This document shows positions 1-10,172 of a stretch of DNA of 44,555 nt, in pieces. The notes under the pieces were generated by a model. It did not search any database, was not told the origin of the DNA, and saw nothing but the letters and a program-made list of their open reading frames with translations. Position numbers and translations under genes: made by a program. Positions within the stretch are counted from its first letter, which is position 1; every line of letters begins with the position of its first letter. This DNA is from a virus: IMG/VR virus record IMGVR_UViG_3300042922_000211, positions 1 to 44,555 of that record, one strand, 5' to 3'.

Positions 1-149
1 ATGATAAAACTAAAGCCTACTTATCAGTTATAGATGGGAAAAATGTTTTAGTGTTAAATTCTCCAAATTCGACTTTTTTTACATCATTAAAACCTAACAC
101 ACAGTACACATTTAAAGCTAGTTGTATAAAAGCATTAGATAATGCTAAT
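1..149. repeat. Terminal overlap, left copy
   Basis: These bases match 44407-44555 except for one position (T at 127, G at 44533). The repeat lies inside the fibre reading frame and both copies keep that frame. I read it as the overlap left when a circular or circularly permuted genome is linearised, not as a functional terminal repeat. Confidence 0.93.
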
Positions 150-1265
150 ATATCAGGCGGTATTTATATAGCATATACTGATGATACTGTGGGTTATGCA
201 CTAATACCAATTACTACTACATGGGAAACCCTGACTTTCACTTCTTCTGCTGTAAAAAGCATCAAGGAGTTAAGAGCGACCTACGGAACTAGCGGTAATC
301 AAGCTTATTTGGATATAGATACAATCCAAATTGAAGAGGGTACAGTTGCCACAGAATATGAGTCATATGTTGAAAGCATAAGTCCTTTACCTGATTTAAG
401 AAGTGTTCCAAATGGGAGCAAAGATGAAATAATTGATGGTAAGTTAACTAAAAAGACTATTGAATACATTATACAGCCAAGCGATATTACTACTTTATCT
501 ACTGGTAGTATAAATAATGATATAGTTGGATTGATGAAAAAGTCAGATTACAAAAATTATAATGTAACTGGTAATACTCTTGCTTTATCACAATCAGTAT
601 TAATGGATAATTTTAATAGTGGAGTTTATGCAGATACACTTGATTCAGTAGGTAAACACTATAACTTAGACGGTACAAGAATTGGTTTAATAGTTGCAAA
701 AGGAGCATACGCAAACTTAGCGTCAGCACAAACCGCACTTGCAGGTACTAAAATAATTTATGAATTGGCACAACCAATAGTCGAAGATTTAGTAAATCCA
801 TTAACAGTATTTCCTAAGGGTACAATTAGTATCGAATCAGACATAGAGACAACAATACCTGAGTTGACACTAAGTTATCCAATAAACACAGCGGGCGTTA
901 TTGATGAAGTTGTGGATGGAGTTAATCAGTTAGCTAAGATTATATATGAAGACGTACATTGGGATACTGCGACGTTACAAAATGGGTGGACAGGTACATT
1001 ACAATATAGGAAAAACCAAATAGGGCAATTAGAAATAAAAGCAAACATAACTGCTGGCACAGTGACCAATGGTACTACCATATCACAATTACCTACTGGT
1101 TATTATCCTGCTGAAAATTGCGCTATACCAACATTTAATGCAGTACCAAATAGTGTATCTCCTACATCTTTAATGCTAACAAGCACAGGTATTTTATCTG
1201 TAAGAATAACTAACTTAGTTGCGGGAAGTATTCTACGATTTTGTACTGTAATACCAATGAACTAA
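1..1265 (+). CDS. Tail fibre / receptor-binding protein, C-terminal part (gene continues from the window end)
   Basis: The frame is open from base 3 and joins in frame to the gene starting at 43629, giving a 680-residue protein across the circular junction. This part holds a jelly-roll, carbohydrate-binding-like module ending in the typical QIEEGTVATEYE string, then a region with LPDLRSVPNGSKDEIIDGKL and KIIYELAQPIVE. Both are familiar from Firmicutes phage tail and baseplate fibres. The end is a small beta domain beginning near ATLQNGWTGTLQYRKNQIGQ. The role, binding to a host surface glycan, is inferred. It lies 12 bp before the propeller-like structural gene. The GTG at 51 is internal and not a real start. 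The single mismatch between the terminal copies changes Ile to Arg in this protein. Confidence 0.85.
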   Translation, partial: DKTKAYLSVIDGKNVLVLNSPNSTFFTSLKPNTQYTFKASCIKALDNANISGGIYIAYTDDTVGYALIPITTTWETLTFTSSAVKSIKELRATYGTSGNQAYLDIDTIQIEEGTVATEYESYVESISPLPDLRSVPNGSKDEIIDGKLTKKTIEYIIQPSDITTLSTGSINNDIVGLMKKSDYKNYNVTGNTLALSQSVLMDNFNSGVYADTLDSVGKHYNLDGTRIGLIVAKGAYANLASAQTALAGTKIIYELAQPIVEDLVNPLTVFPKGTISIESDIETTIPELTLSYPINTAGVIDEVVDGVNQLAKIIYEDVHWDTATLQNGWTGTLQYRKNQIGQLEIKANITAGTVTNGTTISQLPTGYYPAENCAIPTFNAVPNSVSPTSLMLTSTGILSVRITNLVAGSILRFCTVIPMN

Positions 1266-1277
1266 GGAGGTAACTAA

Positions 1278-3320
1278 ATGCCTTTAACACTTAATGAATT
1301 AAACACAGGTACTATAACAGGTGTACGTGAATCTCCTGTTATAGACCTATCAACAATAAAACGAATAAAAACAGCAGTAATTAATTTTACAGTTGATACA
1401 CCGACAGATACAGCTATTGTTGTGGAAACAAATGTAGCGCTAGATGGTGTTACATGGATAGGGTGGAAAGCTGTTACTAATGGAGCTGCAATCCCTGACC
1501 TACCTTTAGGAGTTGTGGTTAAAACTGCTAAACTAAAAATACGTCATACACTTACTACCACAAGTCTCAACTTACCGTATGTGCTAACAACTACGTTATC
1601 GTTTACTCCTGCTTATTTAGACGCAGAATGGGTAAGTAAAGAATTTGTTTTGGAAGATATGAACGTATTATCATCTAACGTAGTGATGACTGAAACGTTA
1701 AATAGCGGAACAGTAAATCTATTCACACGTTCAAGGCTTAAAGATGGTGTGTGGACAGCATGGCAAGCACAGACTGATGGCGCCGCTCTTGTTACTAAAA
1801 ATTCAAGTATTCAGTTTAAAATAGAGCTAAAACCTAACGCTACAATGACTACTACACCTAGCGTAGCGTCGCTTATAACAAACGTTGTACCTGAAGAAAA
1901 AATGGGTATATGGACGTCAAATATAGTGGATGTATCTCAAGCTGTAGATAAAGCCACAGGTAAAATAAGCATAGATTCAAGTATAATTGATGGTAAGGTT
2001 GTAATCTACAGTAGGTCAAGAGCGGGCTCAACAGGAGATTTCAGCGCATGGTTTGTGGCTTTAGCTGATGGAACACTAATGCACCCCGCTAACAGTTTTG
2101 TTCAAATAATGCTTGTACTTACAGGAAGTAACGTTACTATTAAAGATATTACAATGGTAATGGACGGAGCAGCTCAAACAACGTTAATAGGCTCCGAACT
2201 AACACCAGGAGCTCAATACAAGTTTACTACACTAAGAGATAAACTAATCATAGCAAATGGTAAAGACCCTATTAAAAAATGGGATGGTATAACAGCAACA
2301 ATAGAGGACATACCTTTAGTTGGAAACCCTCCTGTACTAACAACAATCACCACACACCATAATAGAGTTTGGGGTGTAGACGCTGAGAACAAATCACGTG
2401 TACGCTATTCAAATATATTAGACCCTGAAACTTGGGGAGCATTTGACTTTATAGATTTCAACCCTGAAGACGGGGACTATATAACCGCGTTACTAAGATA
2501 TGGACAAAACCTTGTGGTGTCAAAGCAACGGTCACAGGCTCTACTTACAGGTAATAAAGCTAGTAACTATAATGTATCTTGGCTTGATTCAGAGGCAGGT
2601 GTATCGGGTATAAATGCTATATGCCATGCAGATAAGTACGTAACATATGTATCTCAGGACGGTATAAGATTTACAGATTTAGCAAATAGCGTTGTGGCAA
2701 CAGAACGTATGCTACCTGACTGGGGAGAGATAAATCATAGGCGTCTTAACCAAGCGTGTATGGTACATTGGAAAAATCATTTATATGTAGCCTTGCCTAG
2801 CAAGGATAGCCTAGAGAACGACACAGTATGGTCTTACGACTTCTTAAGAAATGCATGGGCTATATATAAAGGTTGGAATGTATCACAATGGCTGAAATTT
2901 CATCAATATGGTGAAGACATACTGCTAGCCGCAGATAGTAGAACAGGTCAGATATATGAGGTATTTATTAGTGAGTATGATGACGAAGTACCTGTAGAGT
3001 ATAAATGGAGAAGTAAAGACTTTAACTTCAAATATCCTGAACGATATAAATTGTTTAGAAATATATTCCTTGACATTGAGGGTGTTACAGAGGCGTCAAC
3101 ATTAGACGTTGTACTGTACGTAGACGGTATAGAAGTAGGTACTTATACAGCAGAAATACCCGCAGGAGAGGGAGTTAAGCATACTAGAAGAATACTTCCA
3201 CCTTTATATGGAGCTGTACTTGGACGTATGTTGACAATAGAATTAAGAGGTCGTTGTGGTGTACAAGGCGTTGCAATAGAATATGTTGTAAGAGGCGCAG
3301 TACCAGGGGAGGATTTATAA
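1278..3320 (+). CDS. Propeller-like virion structural protein (C-terminal part of a stabilisation/tail-hub family)
   Basis: A 680-residue protein with an AGGAGG site 5' of the ATG. The first 300 residues contain repeated beta modules with a recurring W-x-A/G-W-x-A pattern (TWIGWKAVTNGAA, VWTAWQAQTDGAA, DFSAWFVALADG). From about residue 310 the pattern is TPGAQYKFTTLRDKLIIANG, KKWDGI, HHNRVWGV, RVRYSNILDPETW. That order of sites is typical of beta-propeller-type tail or stabilisation proteins of short-tailed phages. The N-terminal signature usual for that family (DFSGGLNT, then NV, then G-x-RKG) is missing here but present in the gene at 42494. The two may therefore be halves of one ancestral protein, separated by the fibre gene. 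The stop overlaps the next ATG by one base. Confidence 0.7.
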   Translation: MPLTLNELNTGTITGVRESPVIDLSTIKRIKTAVINFTVDTPTDTAIVVETNVALDGVTWIGWKAVTNGAAIPDLPLGVVVKTAKLKIRHTLTTTSLNLPYVLTTTLSFTPAYLDAEWVSKEFVLEDMNVLSSNVVMTETLNSGTVNLFTRSRLKDGVWTAWQAQTDGAALVTKNSSIQFKIELKPNATMTTTPSVASLITNVVPEEKMGIWTSNIVDVSQAVDKATGKISIDSSIIDGKVVIYSRSRAGSTGDFSAWFVALADGTLMHPANSFVQIMLVLTGSNVTIKDITMVMDGAAQTTLIGSELTPGAQYKFTTLRDKLIIANGKDPIKKWDGITATIEDIPLVGNPPVLTTITTHHNRVWGVDAENKSRVRYSNILDPETWGAFDFIDFNPEDGDYITALLRYGQNLVVSKQRSQALLTGNKASNYNVSWLDSEAGVSGINAICHADKYVTYVSQDGIRFTDLANSVVATERMLPDWGEINHRRLNQACMVHWKNHLYVALPSKDSLENDTVWSYDFLRNAWAIYKGWNVSQWLKFHQYGEDILLAADSRTGQIYEVFISEYDDEVPVEYKWRSKDFNFKYPERYKLFRNIFLDIEGVTEASTLDVVLYVDGIEVGTYTAEIPAGEGVKHTRRILPPLYGAVLGRMLTIELRGRCGVQGVAIEYVVRGAVPGEDL

Positions 3321-3895
3321 TGGGTTGGTTAAATTCTGAAAAGCCTCCGTCAAAATGGAGCCCCGCATACTTTATGACATTCGTTGAGCGTCTTAGAACA
3401 GCAGTAAATGCCCTTGATTCAAATAATTTTCCTGAGGGGCTAAGTGGGGTATTGCTAAGTGATAGCTCTGTGGGGTATAATAAACTATCAGGCATGGGAT
3501 TTTTAACCAAGTTGAAAGACCTAGCAGGGCTAGAAATACCTAACATAGCATTTGCAGTAGCAGAGCCTTTTGTGGTAAATTCAACTACTTTAGTAAATGT
3601 GGGGGGCTATATATTTTATGATGATGTGTTACTAATTAGTGAACATATAAAATTAATATTCGAGGTAACAGGTGCTAGTTATGACGCAACGTCAACAGCT
3701 ACATTTGAGTTACATGGTGTAGACGGAAAACTAGCAGAAGTTACTACAAATACAGGACAATTAGAATGGAAAAGGTCAGAGCCCTTTGTGGCTCCCACAG
3801 GTAGTCAGACGCTCTTGGTCAAAGCTAAGACTAGCGACGCACTTAAACCCGCAGGTGTTCTTTCTGCAAAACTTATTATAAAAATAGGAGGTTAA
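3320..3895 (+). CDS. Small virion-associated protein, function unknown
   Basis: 191 residues starting at the ATG that overlaps the previous TAA, with GGGGAGG at 3306-3312; a longer frame upstream lacks a better ribosome site. The N-terminus (MGWLNSEKPPSKWSPAYF) is polar. The last 120 residues alternate beta-type segments (IFYDDVLLISEHIKLIFEV and FVAPTGSQTLLVKAKT) and look like one beta-sandwich. I recognise no family. Its position between the propeller-like protein and the ejection-type proteins suggests a minor tail or head-tail component. Confidence 0.65.
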   Translation: MGWLNSEKPPSKWSPAYFMTFVERLRTAVNALDSNNFPEGLSGVLLSDSSVGYNKLSGMGFLTKLKDLAGLEIPNIAFAVAEPFVVNSTTLVNVGGYIFYDDVLLISEHIKLIFEVTGASYDATSTATFELHGVDGKLAEVTTNTGQLEWKRSEPFVAPTGSQTLLVKAKTSDALKPAGVLSAKLIIKIGG

Positions 3896-3902
3896 TATTC
3901 TT

Positions 3903-6068
3903 ATGGCAAAAGTAAAAGATGATTTATACGGTAGCACCAGTACAAAAAATAAAAAGGCAGAGATAACAAGTAGAAATAGTGGGTCTATGGGCTCATTATT
4001 AAAAGAGTCTGCTAAGGGTAATACTAAGATATTACCTGCAACACCTAATAAATCAGGTACTCCGACTACTAAAAATGCAGGTACTACTCCTGCTAAGTCA
4101 GCAGTACAAAACTCAAGCGCGTCATCTTACAAGTCAGGTACAAACGTATCTAATGAAAGAGCGTACTTAGAGAGCGTAGCAAAACAAGGCGGAGGTAGCG
4201 CTACATGGGCTAAACAGCAGATGGCTGAATTGGATAAGTATGAAAAATCCCAACCTGCGTCTTCATACACTCCTACAGCTAGTGGCTCGTCCTATGCACC
4301 TAATACAAGTAAGACACCTACTGCTGCAACAACATCTAATGGAAAGAGCATTGCAACGTCAAATACATCAAGTAGCAAGCCCTCACCATACGCAAGCAAT
4401 AGTAAATTAGCAACGTCTGAAAGATACCCAAGCGCGTCAAACATGGCTCAGTCTTATAATACTAACCAAAATGGAGCGTCTTATAGAAATAATAGTCCTA
4501 TAGCGAGCCCTGCTATGGCTGCCCAACAAGCGGCTCAGATGTTTGCACAACAGCAAGCTCAACAAACAGCTAGGTCTACTGCTAATTTACAGGGCGCACC
4601 TATGGCTAATAAATTACCTGTTCAGGGTGGAACGCCTCCTATATCAGAGCTCCTACCACAACAACAGCAACCTAGTGGACAAACACCTGCACAACCTTGG
4701 TCTCCTACAGTTATGGAATGGATGAGGAATCAGGCTAGTCAGTACACGCCATCAACGCAACAAACGTCTGCAAGCCCATATACTCCTACAGGAAGTAGTG
4801 GAGCACCCGCTATTGGAAGTAGCCCGTCACAATCGGGGCAACCAGTACCAGGAATGGAACAGCAACAACCAGGACAGCAACCGTTTGGTGAAATGCCTGC
4901 GTTCCAACCTCCTCAAATGCAACAACAAAACCCTTGGGCTAATATGGCTCCTCAGCAACAAATACAGCAATCGGCGCAGAGCGTTGGTAGCATAGTAGAC
5001 CAAATGAGTGCTGTGGGACAACAATTTGCGGGACAGAGTAATGAACATGCTGCGGCAGTTGCGGCTCAATATACTCAGATGGTTGACTTGTTAGACCAAT
5101 TAGAGGCTCAAATAATAGGGCAAATAAAAGGTCAAATGGGCGGAGACGACCCAGGACTACAAGCTGCGTTAGGCGTAATAAAAGAGGAGGCTGCTCGTAT
5201 GAGAGACGCCTCATTAGAGGACTTAAACGCACGTGGGCTTGTTCAATCAGGTGTATATGCAGAGGCATTAGATAGATTGAACAAGAACGAATTAACAAGC
5301 ATACAGCAGACTGTAGCAGGACAATTCAGCGATTTACAGAGTCAGTTAAACAATGCGTTAATGTCGCTTGCACAGGCTAGAATTGGAGCGTTAAGCGGAA
5401 ATCAAAGTCAGCTTAATAACATGCTTATTAGTGATAGACAAACTCAAGCTAACATAGGCTTACAGGGGATTGGATATGGACTTGAAGAACGAAATCAGAA
5501 CATGCAGAATCAGCAGTATTATGCAGGTCTTGGACAACAATGGAATATAGCCAACATGCAAAATTCTACTGATTTATATGGTATGAATTTAGGAGCGGCT
5601 ACAGACGTTTATGGTAAAAATGTTGGAGCCTATACTGACATATATAAGACTAATACTGATAGAGACTTAACACAACAGCAGATAAATAATAACTATGCTG
5701 TGGGTATGGCTAACGCAAAAAATTCAGGTGGCGGTAATTCATCAGCTATGCTGAACTACGGACTGGATAGAGATATGTTCGAATATAATAAATCTCAACA
5801 GCAAGCGGCTCAAATAGAGGGTTATTATAGTCAAATGTCTCAAGAATTACAGGGACTTACAAGTAATAATCAAATATCCCCTGAACAAAAAAGAGCTATG
5901 GTAAGTAACTCTAGATATCCTGATGAAGTTAAGCAATGGGCATTAAATCAATTAAACGTTTTATACCCTGCACAGCAACAAACACAGACTCAAAATAATC
6001 AATCTAGTCGTAGCTTAAGGGAAATTTATACGCCTACATCGTTCTATGGTAATGGTGGAGTAAGATAG
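3903..6068 (+). CDS. Gln/Ser/Thr-rich internal virion (ejection-type) protein
   Basis: 721 residues, with AGGAGG at 3886-3891. The first 330 residues are low-complexity Ser/Thr/Pro/Gln/Asn. The rest is helical with LEDLNARGLVQSGVYAEALD near residue 440, a motif context I associate with podovirus ejection proteins. Asn/Gln-rich repeats follow (DLYGMNLGAATDVYGKNVGA). The composition, low in Cys and Trp and rich in Gln, fits a protein that must unfold to leave the capsid. The gene sits directly before a 1356-residue partner. Function is inferred from context and composition. Confidence 0.65.
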   Translation: MAKVKDDLYGSTSTKNKKAEITSRNSGSMGSLLKESAKGNTKILPATPNKSGTPTTKNAGTTPAKSAVQNSSASSYKSGTNVSNERAYLESVAKQGGGSATWAKQQMAELDKYEKSQPASSYTPTASGSSYAPNTSKTPTAATTSNGKSIATSNTSSSKPSPYASNSKLATSERYPSASNMAQSYNTNQNGASYRNNSPIASPAMAAQQAAQMFAQQQAQQTARSTANLQGAPMANKLPVQGGTPPISELLPQQQQPSGQTPAQPWSPTVMEWMRNQASQYTPSTQQTSASPYTPTGSSGAPAIGSSPSQSGQPVPGMEQQQPGQQPFGEMPAFQPPQMQQQNPWANMAPQQQIQQSAQSVGSIVDQMSAVGQQFAGQSNEHAAAVAAQYTQMVDLLDQLEAQIIGQIKGQMGGDDPGLQAALGVIKEEAARMRDASLEDLNARGLVQSGVYAEALDRLNKNELTSIQQTVAGQFSDLQSQLNNALMSLAQARIGALSGNQSQLNNMLISDRQTQANIGLQGIGYGLEERNQNMQNQQYYAGLGQQWNIANMQNSTDLYGMNLGAATDVYGKNVGAYTDIYKTNTDRDLTQQQINNNYAVGMANAKNSGGGNSSAMLNYGLDRDMFEYNKSQQQAAQIEGYYSQMSQELQGLTSNNQISPEQKRAMVSNSRYPDEVKQWALNQLNVLYPAQQQTQTQNNQSSRSLREIYTPTSFYGNGGVR

Positions 6069-6088
6069 AAAAAGGGAGGTAATAGCTT

Positions 6089-9000
6089 ATGGCTATGATA
6101 CGCAGAGGACAATTTAATAGCACAACAGACCGAGTTATGACATCACTAAGTATGACTCCTGAGCCTGTGGAATATAAACCAATTAAACGAAATCAGGTAA
6201 TGGACTACTCAAGCTATTATCAACCACAACAGCGTAACCCTTTGATACCTGAAAATGACCCATTTAAGGCTGTGGATAGAGCACAAACGCGCCTTGCAAT
6301 GGGTGGTCAGCAAGTACCTGAACGAAAGAACACGTCATTAGGCAATGTCCTAATGACTGCTCTTGACGTTATGCAACGCCCTCAATATGCTGTTACTAAC
6401 GTATTACAAGACTTAACTGATAGTAAGCGTGATAGTGTAGGAAGTGTTATTCGTGGTGGTTGGCAAGGTTTAACAGGTGAACGTAAATCAAGTATTACAG
6501 ACACCTTTGATAATATGGGTTGGAAGAATGACAACAGTAAAAAATGGTATCAAGGTGGAAACTTAGCTAGAAATGTAGCAGGATTTATAGGAGACGTTGC
6601 TTTAGACCCTACAACTTATATATCCTTTGGTGGGACGTCGGCTGCTAAAATCGCAGGAAAAGGCGCAACCAAAGAGGCACTTGAGGGTGTGGTTAAAAAG
6701 AGTGCAGGGAGCATAGATGATGTTACAACAAGACTAGCGGGAGCACTTGGTACCACAGCAGATGATATTATGCAAAAGGCGTCTAAACATGGGGCTCAAA
6801 GCGAGATAGTTATGAGAATAGCCGACTCACTTGGAGGTAAACCTGTATATAAAGGTCTTGATGACAAAGTTAAAAGTGACGTTGTGGACTACATGAATGA
6901 CTCTGATAGAATACGAAGTATACTAGATAACGGTTTAGATTATGTTAATAAGGATATATTGTCAGACTATACTAAAGAGTCTGCTAAAGTTATGACTGAG
7001 CTAGATAGCACCCTTAAGGGTAAAAAAGGACTAACAGGTAGACGTAATCAAAGTTTAAATTCTTTCTTCGGTGAAGACCTTATGAAAGGTGACTACAACG
7101 TTAAGAAAATACTTGATACTAACTTCTCTGAGGGTCAAGATATAGTAAAAGAGCTTAATAACGCTTTTCAAAATCCTAGACGTGTTACGCAGGATGAAAA
7201 ATACGCTCTACTTGATAAGATATATGCAGGTAAAAATTCAGAGGACTTAGCATATCGTTACTATGGATATTCCACAGATACAGAGTTTAACGTACTTGAA
7301 ACATTAGTTAAACATTTTGGTGTGGATAAATCAACTCCATTAACAGACGTATCGAGTAGGATAATGGAAAAAATGTCTAGTAAGAAAACAGGTTGGAGAA
7401 ATGCAGACAGCTTGTTAGGTAAATTAGACGTTGAGGGTCAAGTACGTGGAGCAATTACAAAGATTGACGGAGGTGTTGAATTTGCTAATGGGCTACAACG
7501 TGTGTATGATGACATAGGCAAAAAATTCATGTTTAGGTATGACAACCCCTTTACTGGAACAGTTAAACCTTTAGCAGATTTAACAAACGTTATAGAACCT
7601 GTAAGAGAAAAAGCCTCAGCCTTTGTTACAAATAACAAGCCAATTAGGACTGTGGTAGACGCTATCAGTCATGTATTCAATCCTGAACATGTAAGTCTTA
7701 AGTGGAAAGCGGCTAACAACACAGTTTATAACGCGGGTAAGAACATAGCTAGTAAAGTAACAGGAGCTCTACATAGAGAAACAGGAATACCACAGAAAGC
7801 GCTTGAGGCGTCTGTAGGACTATTCAAAAGTATGCCTGAGTTTTTAAATAATGACAAATTGCGTAAAGCCGCTGCGTTCTATATAGAACGTGACAACGAT
7901 ACTTGGGCTAAACTAGCATGGGACTATTTAAGTGGTGACATTGACAAAGTTGCTACTGTATGGTCGGCAGATATGGCTAAAGCGTACAAACAAATGGTTG
8001 ACAACGGTGTATTTAAGTACTTGGATAACCTAAAAATAAAAGACCCTGAACAACTAGCCATGCTTGAAAAAGTCGGTACGCAAGTGAAAATGTTTAATGA
8101 AGAACGCTTTAGAACAGACATAGCAAAAGGTATAAAATTTGGTGATGGTGATGAGAACGCTATATTTGACACTCAAGGCTATTTAAAGCACGTTTATGAG
8201 GGAGACCCTGAGGATATAGCACTAGCTATGACTAATACATCATCAATAGACGCGGCTAATATGGCTATGAATACAAGACTCGGCTCAGCCAATAAACGTA
8301 AATTACAATCACTAGCTATGCAAAAGGCTACGCGTCCTGACTTAAAAGCAGTAGATGACATTGTGGCGTCAATGGCTCTACGTGAACAAGAAAGTTTAAG
8401 AGTAGAGCTTAATAAACAACTATATCATGGCATAGCAGATTCACTAACTGGAGCCAATGGTATAGAAAAAATAGAGGGTTTAGACACACTATTTTCTGTA
8501 AACGAACCACGCAATAATGCTTTAGGAATGAGACGTATTGATATAGGTACGGATGAAAGCGGTAGAGCAATGGCATTGTGGGCTGTACCTGACATGGTTA
8601 ATCAACTTAATAGAGTAGCTCAGACGTTCTCCACAAATGCAGGAGCTAAGAAAATGTTAGAGTGGTTTGACCAGGCAACTAACGCAATGAAGACCTTACA
8701 GACTTCAGCTAACCCTGCGTTTACACTTAGAAACTTTCTTGGTGAGACAATGATGAACTGGTTTGCGGGTGTGGACATACCAACGCATAACCAAGCAGCC
8801 AAAATTTTAAAAGAAATAAATCAGGTACAAGACGTTGTTCAAGCAGGGGATGGCTTTTTCTACAAAGGCAAGCCTATGTATCGTATGATTAAAAAAGATT
8901 TTACTGACCCAGTTACAGGACAAGTATTTAAGGATATAGACTCAATAGAGTTTATACGTAAGTCAACTAGGGATTCATTAGGAGACGCTGTAACATGGGC

Positions 9001-10159
9001 TGACGCTGATACCATACCACTTAAAGCCACAAGTAATCTGACAAGCGTTACTAAAGACATAAACAGAGATTACGGAATTAAGCTTTATAAAATAGGCGAG
9101 AATGAGTTTTCAGCACACGACTTAATGAGTATGTTTAGAGAAAAAGGGCTGGGTTGGTCGGGTATAACAAAAGGTAACTTAATAAGAAATACTCAATCCG
9201 CTATACAGTCTGAGATTAAGGGTGTTACTGGAAATGTGGGAGAACAAGCACTTGAGTCTCTTAAAAATTCAGGTGACTACGTGGAAACATGGACACGATT
9301 TAGTCACTTTATGGATAGACTTAATAAGGGTATGAGTGTAGATGACGCAGTAGCAGACGTTAGGGCTTATCACGTAGACTATAGAAATCTTACTAACGTT
9401 GAGCGTAATACATTTAGACGTATAATGCCTTACTACACGTATATGCGAAAAAATTTACCGATACAAATGAATACTTTGTTATCAGCATTTAATAAAGTAG
9501 GCATGGTTACCCACTTAGTAGACAGCTCTTATCAGACCCTTGAAAGAGACAACAATGGACAGCCTTTGGTTGTGGATGACTATTTAAAAGAGGGTATGGC
9601 ATTACCTTTAGCAGTAGACGACGCAGGAAATATAACATACTTAAACTGGAATTTACCGATAACAGACTTAGCACGTCTTAAATATAATATGGGTGACTTC
9701 GTAGACGCAAATATAATGGACATGTTACACCCGTTCTTACGTTCAAGCTTTGAGTTAAACGCAAATACTAATATGCGATTTGGTACTCAAATTGAAAAGT
9801 ACGAGGGTGAAATGGTGCCATCTATACAAAACGTAGAGGGCTCACCACAAATACCGAGATACGTAGACTATATGATTCAGCAGTTGGGTGTGGTTAATAC
9901 AGGAAGACAAGTAGCAGGTCAACTACTTAATAGAAATAACCCTGACCCATTAAACCCAACAAATCCCGCAGGCTATCTAGGCTTAAAAAGTGTACTACCG
10001 ACTAGAAATCAACAAAACGCAGCTAACAATCAGGCGTATGACTACCGAGACCAATTACAAGACCACATAAAGAAACTTAAGGCTCAAGGTAAATATGTAC
10101 CTGATTACTCAGAAGACCTTACTAAACGTGCCTCTCTGTATAACAGATATACACCATAG
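6089..10159 (+). CDS. Large internal virion / ejection protein
   Basis: 1356 residues, the largest gene here, with GGGAGG ahead of the ATG. It is mostly alpha-helical. Near residues 870-900 is NPAFTLRNFLGETMMNWFAG, and near residues 1110-1130 is FRRIMPYYTYMRKNLPIQMN. These are the most conserved stretches I recognise from very large internal proteins of Firmicutes podophages and related elements. I see no lytic transglycosylase or peptidase motif. The likely role is to leave the capsid with the DNA and help cross the envelope. Start choice is clear: the ATG lies 20 bp after the previous stop. Confidence 0.7.
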   Translation: MAMIRRGQFNSTTDRVMTSLSMTPEPVEYKPIKRNQVMDYSSYYQPQQRNPLIPENDPFKAVDRAQTRLAMGGQQVPERKNTSLGNVLMTALDVMQRPQYAVTNVLQDLTDSKRDSVGSVIRGGWQGLTGERKSSITDTFDNMGWKNDNSKKWYQGGNLARNVAGFIGDVALDPTTYISFGGTSAAKIAGKGATKEALEGVVKKSAGSIDDVTTRLAGALGTTADDIMQKASKHGAQSEIVMRIADSLGGKPVYKGLDDKVKSDVVDYMNDSDRIRSILDNGLDYVNKDILSDYTKESAKVMTELDSTLKGKKGLTGRRNQSLNSFFGEDLMKGDYNVKKILDTNFSEGQDIVKELNNAFQNPRRVTQDEKYALLDKIYAGKNSEDLAYRYYGYSTDTEFNVLETLVKHFGVDKSTPLTDVSSRIMEKMSSKKTGWRNADSLLGKLDVEGQVRGAITKIDGGVEFANGLQRVYDDIGKKFMFRYDNPFTGTVKPLADLTNVIEPVREKASAFVTNNKPIRTVVDAISHVFNPEHVSLKWKAANNTVYNAGKNIASKVTGALHRETGIPQKALEASVGLFKSMPEFLNNDKLRKAAAFYIERDNDTWAKLAWDYLSGDIDKVATVWSADMAKAYKQMVDNGVFKYLDNLKIKDPEQLAMLEKVGTQVKMFNEERFRTDIAKGIKFGDGDENAIFDTQGYLKHVYEGDPEDIALAMTNTSSIDAANMAMNTRLGSANKRKLQSLAMQKATRPDLKAVDDIVASMALREQESLRVELNKQLYHGIADSLTGANGIEKIEGLDTLFSVNEPRNNALGMRRIDIGTDESGRAMALWAVPDMVNQLNRVAQTFSTNAGAKKMLEWFDQATNAMKTLQTSANPAFTLRNFLGETMMNWFAGVDIPTHNQAAKILKEINQVQDVVQAGDGFFYKGKPMYRMIKKDFTDPVTGQVFKDIDSIEFIRKSTRDSLGDAVTWADADTIPLKATSNLTSVTKDINRDYGIKLYKIGENEFSAHDLMSMFREKGLGWSGITKGNLIRNTQSAIQSEIKGVTGNVGEQALESLKNSGDYVETWTRFSHFMDRLNKGMSVDDAVADVRAYHVDYRNLTNVERNTFRRIMPYYTYMRKNLPIQMNTLLSAFNKVGMVTHLVDSSYQTLERDNNGQPLVVDDYLKEGMALPLAVDDAGNITYLNWNLPITDLARLKYNMGDFVDANIMDMLHPFLRSSFELNANTNMRFGTQIEKYEGEMVPSIQNVEGSPQIPRYVDYMIQQLGVVNTGRQVAGQLLNRNNPDPLNPTNPAGYLGLKSVLPTRNQQNAANNQAYDYRDQLQDHIKKLKAQGKYVPDYSEDLTKRASLYNRYTP

Positions 10160-10172
10160 GAGGGTAAACAAG

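Noticed and set aside
3184-3546. Minus-strand reading frame opposite the structural genes
   Set aside because: It is a shadow of two well-supported plus-strand genes and has no ribosome site.
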